Assembly (NCBI GenBank): GCA_003135595.1
Contig: PLCI01000083.1
Coordinates: forward strand, 1 to 8,194
Direction of reading: 5' to 3'
Length of the DNA: 8,194 nucleotides
DNA from: Acidimicrobiaceae bacterium
Lineage (GTDB): Bacteria > Actinomycetota > Acidimicrobiia > Acidimicrobiales > RAAP-2
Every line of letters begins with the position of its first letter. The stretch's first letter is position 1. The notes beneath the pieces are model-generated. The model saw only the letters and a list, made by a program, of their open reading frames with translations. It was not told where the DNA came from and did no database searches. Made by a program: the position numbers and the translations under genes. Positions 5,355-8,194 of this stretch are shown piece by piece.

Positions 5355-5717
5355 GTGCCCGACACGATCGAGGTGCGCGGGCTCCGGCTCGTCGCGGTCT
5401 GCGGCGTCTACGAGGAGGAGCGACGGGGCGCCCAGCCGCTCAGCGTCGATATCGACGTCGAGCTCGACGCGAGTCGCGCGGCGACGAGCGACGACCTCGC
5501 CGACACGGTGTCGTACGCGGCGCTCTGCGGGTCGGCGGCGGCGGCGATCATCGACGCGGCGCCCCGGCTGCTCGAGCACGCGACCGAGGTGGCCGGTCGA
5601 GCGGTCCTCGCGCTCGACGATCGGATCGACGCGGTCACCGTGACGGTCACCAAGCTGCGGCCACCGATCGACCTTGACGTCGCCACGACGGCGGTGCGGC
5701 GACGGCTCGCTCGCTAG
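5355..5717 (+). CDS. folB: Dihydroneopterin aldolase
   Basis: The 120-residue enzyme cleaves 7,8-dihydroneopterin to 6-hydroxymethyl-7,8-dihydropterin and glycolaldehyde. Seen: the opening VRGLRLVAVCGVYEEERRGA (7-26) followed by Gln27, with the conserved glutamate at 21-22, SDDLADTVSYAAL (45-57) with the substrate-stacking Tyr54, RLLEHATEVAG (71-81) with Glu74 that binds the pterin, and catalytic-type Lys100 in VTKLRPPI. The length and these positions match S. aureus FolB almost residue for residue. The start is GTG 5355, nine bases after the previous stop, with only a weak G-rich sequence ahead. folK follows with no gap (TAGGTG). The normal 'HGV' is CGV here, a mild change. Confidence 0.94.
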   Translation: MPDTIEVRGLRLVAVCGVYEEERRGAQPLSVDIDVELDASRAATSDDLADTVSYAALCGSAAAAIIDAAPRLLEHATEVAGRAVLALDDRIDAVTVTVTKLRPPIDLDVATTAVRRRLAR

Positions 5718-6182
5718 GTGCTCGCCTACCTGTCGCTCGGCAGCAACCTCGGGGACAGAGCGGGCTGGCTCCGACTCGGCGTCGCGGTGGTCGCGGCGAG
5801 CGACGTGCACCGCACCTCGTCGGTCTACGAGACCGAGCCCCTGGGCGGTCCCGCCCAGGGCCCGTACCTGAACCTCGTCGTCGAGCTCGAGACCGACGCG
5901 GCGCCGCGGGCGCTCCTGGAGCGCTGTCGGGACGCCGAGTCCGGGGCCGGACGGGTCCGCACGGTCCGATTCGGCCCTCGCACGCTCGACGCCGACGTCC
6001 TGTTGGTCGGCGACCTCGTCGTCGCCGAGGAGGACCTGGAGGTGCCACACCCGAGGATGTACGAGCGCCGATTCGTCCTGGAGCCGCTCCGCGAGCTGGC
6101 GCCGCACCTCGTCGACGCAGGCGTGCTCGATGGCGCCGTGGGCGACGTCGTCCGCATCGGTACACTGGCGGAGTTCCGCTGA
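5718..6182 (+). CDS. folK: 6-hydroxymethyl-7,8-dihydropterin pyrophosphokinase (HPPK)
   Basis: The 154-residue kinase transfers pyrophosphate from ATP to 6-hydroxymethyl-dihydropterin, giving the pterin substrate of FolP. Seen: LSLGSNLGDR (5-14), TSSVYETEPLGGPAQGPYLN (33-52), GRVRTVRFGPRTLDADVLL (78-96) with the two Mg-binding aspartates Asp91 and Asp93, and VPHPRMYERRFVLEPLRELA (109-128). The length is typical of the single-domain enzyme. The start is GTG 5718, immediately after the folB TAG, with no Shine-Dalgarno, so it probably depends on folB translation. folB-folK adjacency is the rule in this pathway and in some bacteria the two are fused. The window thus holds the folE, folB, folK and folP steps but not pabABC or folC. 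Confidence 0.96.
   Translation: MLAYLSLGSNLGDRAGWLRLGVAVVAASDVHRTSSVYETEPLGGPAQGPYLNLVVELETDAAPRALLERCRDAESGAGRVRTVRFGPRTLDADVLLVGDLVVAEEDLEVPHPRMYERRFVLEPLRELAPHLVDAGVLDGAVGDVVRIGTLAEFR
6161..6166 (+). promoter_or_regulatory. Candidate -10 element (TACACT) for an internal promoter ahead of the DUF2520 gene
   Basis: TACACT lies inside the end of folK, 56 bases before the next ATG (6223). It fits TAnnnT, which is scarce in DNA this GC-rich, and the gene it would serve has the largest gap and the best Shine-Dalgarno of the plus-strand cofactor cluster. No good -35 is recognisable 16-19 bases upstream, so the call is tentative. Confidence 0.28.
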
Positions 6183-6210
6183 GCGAACGGCACCGAGAGG
6201 GCCGGAACGC

Positions 6211-6222
6211 AAGAGGGGGAAG
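6211..6222 (+). promoter_or_regulatory. Strong ribosome binding site for the DUF2520 (PanG-like) gene
   Basis: The purine run AAGAGGGGGAAG leads straight into ATG 6223, with the GAGG core 6 bases from the start. It fixes the start at 6223 rather than at an earlier in-frame codon at 6130 inside folK. Most neighbours lack a comparable site. Confidence 0.75.
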
Positions 6223-6993
6223 ATGTCGACGATCCGGATCATTGGCCCTGGCAGGGCCGGCACGTCCTTCGCCGATGCGCTTGGACGCACGGGCCACGAA
6301 GTCGACGGCCCGCTTGCTCGACGAGACGTCGTCTCGGCGGCGGCCGAGGGCGTGGACGCGCTCATCCTCGCAGTCCCCGACGACCAGATCGCGACGATCG
6401 CCGCACTCGTCACGCCGAGCCCAGCGTGCGTCGTCATGCATCTCTCGGGGTCGCTCGGGCTCGATGTGCTCGCGCCGCACGATCGGCGTGCGTCGATGCA
6501 CCCGCTCGTGCCGCTCCCCACTGGCGGCATCGGCGCCACCCGGCTGCTCGCGGGGGTCACGATCGCCGTCGCGGGTGACCAGCTCGCCTCGGTGCTCGCC
6601 ACCTCGCTCGGCGCGCGCGTGGTCGAGGTGGCCGAGGAGGATCGCGCGGCGTACCACGCTGCAGCGTGTATCGCCGCGAATCACGTCGTGGCACTCCTCG
6701 GGCAGGTGGAGCGCGTTGCCGCGACGATCGGCCTCGACGTGGACGCGTTCCTCGGGCTCGCACGAGCGGCGATCGACGACGTGGCGACGCTCGGGCCGCG
6801 CACGGCGCTGACCGGCCCCGCCTCGAGGGGCGACTGGTCGACGATCCTGCGGCATCTCGACGTCCTGGCTCCCGAGGAGCGCGCCGCGTACGGGGCGTGC
6901 GTCGCGCTCGCGCTCGAGCTCGCGGCTCCCCAACGGACTGTGCCGCTGCTCGACGTCGTCGAGAGGGACATCGCCGCAGACGCCGCGCGCTAG
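6223..6993 (+). CDS. panG: Rossmann-like/DUF2520 protein, candidate PanG-type ketopantoate reductase
   Basis: The 256-residue product has an N-terminal NAD(P)-binding motif GPGRAG (8-13), ALILAVPDDQIATIA (46-60), and HLSGSLGLDVL (73-83) with an SMHPLVPLP strand (91-99). It then has the DUF2520-type helical domain: AYHAAACIAANHVVALL (143-159) and ALTGPASRGDWSTILRHLDV (195-214). This is the family of mycobacterial Rv3603c, which also lies directly before panC. I recall Francisella PanG, an alternative NAD(P)H-dependent ketopantoate reductase, as belonging to this fold family; if right, the enzyme makes pantoate for PanC. That assignment is by family and neighbourhood, not by diagnostic residues. 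ATG 6223 is set by the strong purine-rich site just upstream; a 40-base gap separates it from folK. panC follows with no spacing (TAGGTG). Confidence 0.78.
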   Translation: MSTIRIIGPGRAGTSFADALGRTGHEVDGPLARRDVVSAAAEGVDALILAVPDDQIATIAALVTPSPACVVMHLSGSLGLDVLAPHDRRASMHPLVPLPTGGIGATRLLAGVTIAVAGDQLASVLATSLGARVVEVAEEDRAAYHAAACIAANHVVALLGQVERVAATIGLDVDAFLGLARAAIDDVATLGPRTALTGPASRGDWSTILRHLDVLAPEERAAYGACVALALELAAPQRTVPLLDVVERDIAADAAR

Positions 6994-7860
6994 GTGACCG
7001 AGGTCATCACCTCGCTCCCGCGCTGGCGGGAGCGCACCGCGACGCTGCGGGCGAGTGGCGCGACGATCGGCCTCACGATGACGATGGGCGCGCTGCACGC
7101 CGGGCACGTCTCGCTGTTCGAGCGCGCCAGGGCCGAGTGCGGCGTCTCGCTCGCGACGATCTTCGTGAACCCGCTGCAGTTCAACGATCCGGAGGACTTC
7201 GTGGCGTACCGGATGGACCTCACCGACGACCTCGACGTCGCGCACCGAGCCGGCGTGACCGCCGTGCTCGCGCCCTCGACGGCTGCGATGTGGCCGCGTT
7301 GGCCGGCGCCCAGCACGACGATCCGCGTCGGCGAGATCGCCGAGACCCTGGAGGGCGCTGACCGCGCAGGCCACTTCGACGGGGTCTGCGCGGTCGTCGC
7401 GAAGCTCCTCGTGCTCACGGGCCCGTGCGTCACGTACTTCGGCGAGAAGGACTTCCAGCAGCTCTGCGTCGTGCGCCGCCTCGTTGCGGACCTCGCGCTC
7501 GACGCCGAGGTCGTTGGCTGCCCCATCGTGCGCGAGGACGACGGCGTCGCGCTCTCGAGTCGCAACGCACGGCTCAGCGCGGCGGGACGGCGCACCGCGC
7601 GTGTGCTGCACCGCGCCCTCGACGCGGGACGCGACGCCCTGGCCCGGGGCGGGACCGTGCAGGGCGCGACCGCGGCGATGCGCAGCGTCGCGAGCGAAGA
7701 GCCCGGCTTCCAGCTGGCATACGCTGCGACCGTGGACCCCGCCACTTTTGGGGCGCTCGCCGAGGCAGCGCCCGGCGAGCCGGTCCGTCTCCTCATCTCG
7801 GGCATGGTCGAGGGCGTTCGACTGCTGGACAACCTCGAGGCCGTCGCGGGGCGGGCCTGA
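6994..7860 (+). CDS. panC: Pantoate--beta-alanine ligase (pantothenate synthetase)
   Basis: The 288-residue enzyme joins pantoate and beta-alanine with ATP through a pantoyl-adenylate. Seen: MTMGALHAGHVSL (29-41) with the His35/His38 nucleotide-binding pair, IFVNPLQF (56-63), LEGADRAGHFDGVCAVVAKL (119-138), YFGEKDFQQL (148-157) with Lys152, Asp153 and Gln156, VREDDGVALSSRN (179-191) with Ser188-Ser189-Arg190, and a final RLLDN. The usual VPTMG is TMTMG, so the conserved proline is Met29, and 'YPR' after the NPLQF motif reads YRM. The core ATP and pantoate contacts are otherwise intact. The start is GTG 6994, directly after the upstream TAG, with no Shine-Dalgarno. The stop shares a base with the nadB start (TGATG). 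panB and panD are not in the window. Confidence 0.94.
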   Translation: MTEVITSLPRWRERTATLRASGATIGLTMTMGALHAGHVSLFERARAECGVSLATIFVNPLQFNDPEDFVAYRMDLTDDLDVAHRAGVTAVLAPSTAAMWPRWPAPSTTIRVGEIAETLEGADRAGHFDGVCAVVAKLLVLTGPCVTYFGEKDFQQLCVVRRLVADLALDAEVVGCPIVREDDGVALSSRNARLSAAGRRTARVLHRALDAGRDALARGGTVQGATAAMRSVASEEPGFQLAYAATVDPATFGALAEAAPGEPVRLLISGMVEGVRLLDNLEAVAGRA

Positions 7861-8194
7861 TGGCCGTGGACGCCCTCGTCGTGGGCAGCGGCGTCGCGGG
7901 CCTGTCGGTTGCCGTGCGGCTCGCCGATGCCGGCATCAAGGTGGGCGTCGTCACGAAGGCGGCCCTGGCGGAGACCACGACCCGCTGGGCTCAGGGCGGT
8001 GTCGCCGCAGTCCTGCACGACGACGAGGACTCGACTGACTCGCACCTGGCCGACACCCTGCAAGCAGGGGCAGGCCTGTGTGACGTCGACGCCGTCCGCG
8101 TGCTGGTCGACGAGGGGCCGGCTCGCGTCGAGGAGCTGATCGGGCTGGGCGCGGTCTTCGATCGCGAGGCGTCCGGCACCTTGCAGCGCGCGCG
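7860..8194 (+). CDS. nadB: L-aspartate oxidase NadB, N-terminal part (runs off right edge)
   Basis: 111 codons are present and the frame is open to the window end; I translated it by hand. The product is a flavoprotein that oxidises L-aspartate to iminoaspartate, the first step of de novo NAD synthesis. Seen: the FAD-binding LVVGSGVAGLS (6-16) with GSGVAG, VVTKAALAETTTRWAQGGVA (30-49), SHLADTLQAGAGLCD (61-75), and LIGLGAVFDRE (93-103), all in the order expected for NadB. These motifs, especially 'AQGGVAA' and 'DTLxAGAGLCD', separate it from succinate dehydrogenase/fumarate reductase flavoproteins. ATG 7860 shares a base with the panC stop; only a weak G-rich stretch precedes it, so expression is probably coupled. 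nadA or nadC may follow outside the window. Confidence 0.95.
   Translation, partial: MAVDALVVGSGVAGLSVAVRLADAGIKVGVVTKAALAETTTRWAQGGVAAVLHDDEDSTDSHLADTLQAGAGLCDVDAVRVLVDEGPARVEELIGLGAVFDREASGTLQRA

Noticed and set aside
4548..6602. 684-codon open frame on the minus strand across folP to the DUF2520 gene
   Set aside because: It is antisense to five well-supported genes, is rich in Arg/Asp/His as expected from reading GC-biased codons backwards, and matches no family I know.
5647..7611. 654-codon open frame on the minus strand across folB to panC
   Set aside because: It is a shadow of the plus-strand genes produced by high GC; its low-complexity Arg-rich composition gives no protein signature.
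1..8194. Mobile elements, CRISPR arrays, tRNA/rRNA genes, riboswitches and rho-independent terminators
   Set aside because: I looked for direct repeats, inverted repeats, T-runs after hairpins and RNA-like conserved stretches; genes are packed end to end and nothing convincing was found.

Overview
The window is a compact, gene-dense piece of a very GC-rich chromosome (roughly 70% G+C by eye). Genes overlap or abut, GTG starts are frequent and third codon positions are strongly G/C-biased. The gene content and order (a SigH/SigR-type sigma factor with a zinc anti-sigma factor, tilS-hpt, folE-folP-folB-folK, a DUF2520 Rossmann protein next to panC, then nadB) point to the Actinobacteria. The differences from the Streptomyces/Mycobacterium order (no ftsH between hpt and folE, nadB directly after panC, a MurL-like gene) make a deep branch such as the Acidimicrobiia my best guess; that last step is inference.

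Left part, minus strand (1-1066): a peptidoglycan-precursor pair. pgeF, the Cys/His zinc 'laccase-domain' peptidoglycan editing factor, is followed one base later by a gene that runs off the left edge and resembles the N-terminus of MurL, the epimerase that acts on the L-glutamate of UDP-MurNAc-L-Ala-L-Glu. A 106-base divergent intergenic region separates this pair from the plus-strand genes.

Middle, plus strand (1173-4053): an ECF-like SigH/SigR sigma factor, its RsrA-type zinc anti-sigma factor (cysteine/histidine spacing identical to that recalled for RsrA), tilS (overlapping the anti-sigma gene by 20 bases), hpt, and folE (overlapping the hpt stop). The thiol-stress regulator pair therefore sits at the head of a housekeeping cofactor cluster.

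Right part, plus strand (4054-8194): folP, a small protein-tyrosine/dual-specificity-phosphatase-like gene whose P-loop has glycine in place of the catalytic cysteine, folB, folK, a PanG-like DUF2520 ketopantoate reductase candidate, panC, and the start of nadB. folE-folP-folB-folK cover the pterin branch of folate synthesis; the DUF2520 gene and panC cover the last steps to pantothenate; nadB begins NAD synthesis. The cluster thus combines three cofactor pathways.

Most of the window is ordinary metabolism. The item most worth a second look is the apparently catalytically dead phosphatase-fold protein lodged between folP and folB, next to a step (dephosphorylation of dihydroneopterin phosphates) for which no enzyme is otherwise present here. 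No mobile element, CRISPR array, tRNA, rRNA or convincing terminator was seen, and no gene-free stretch exceeds about 110 bases.
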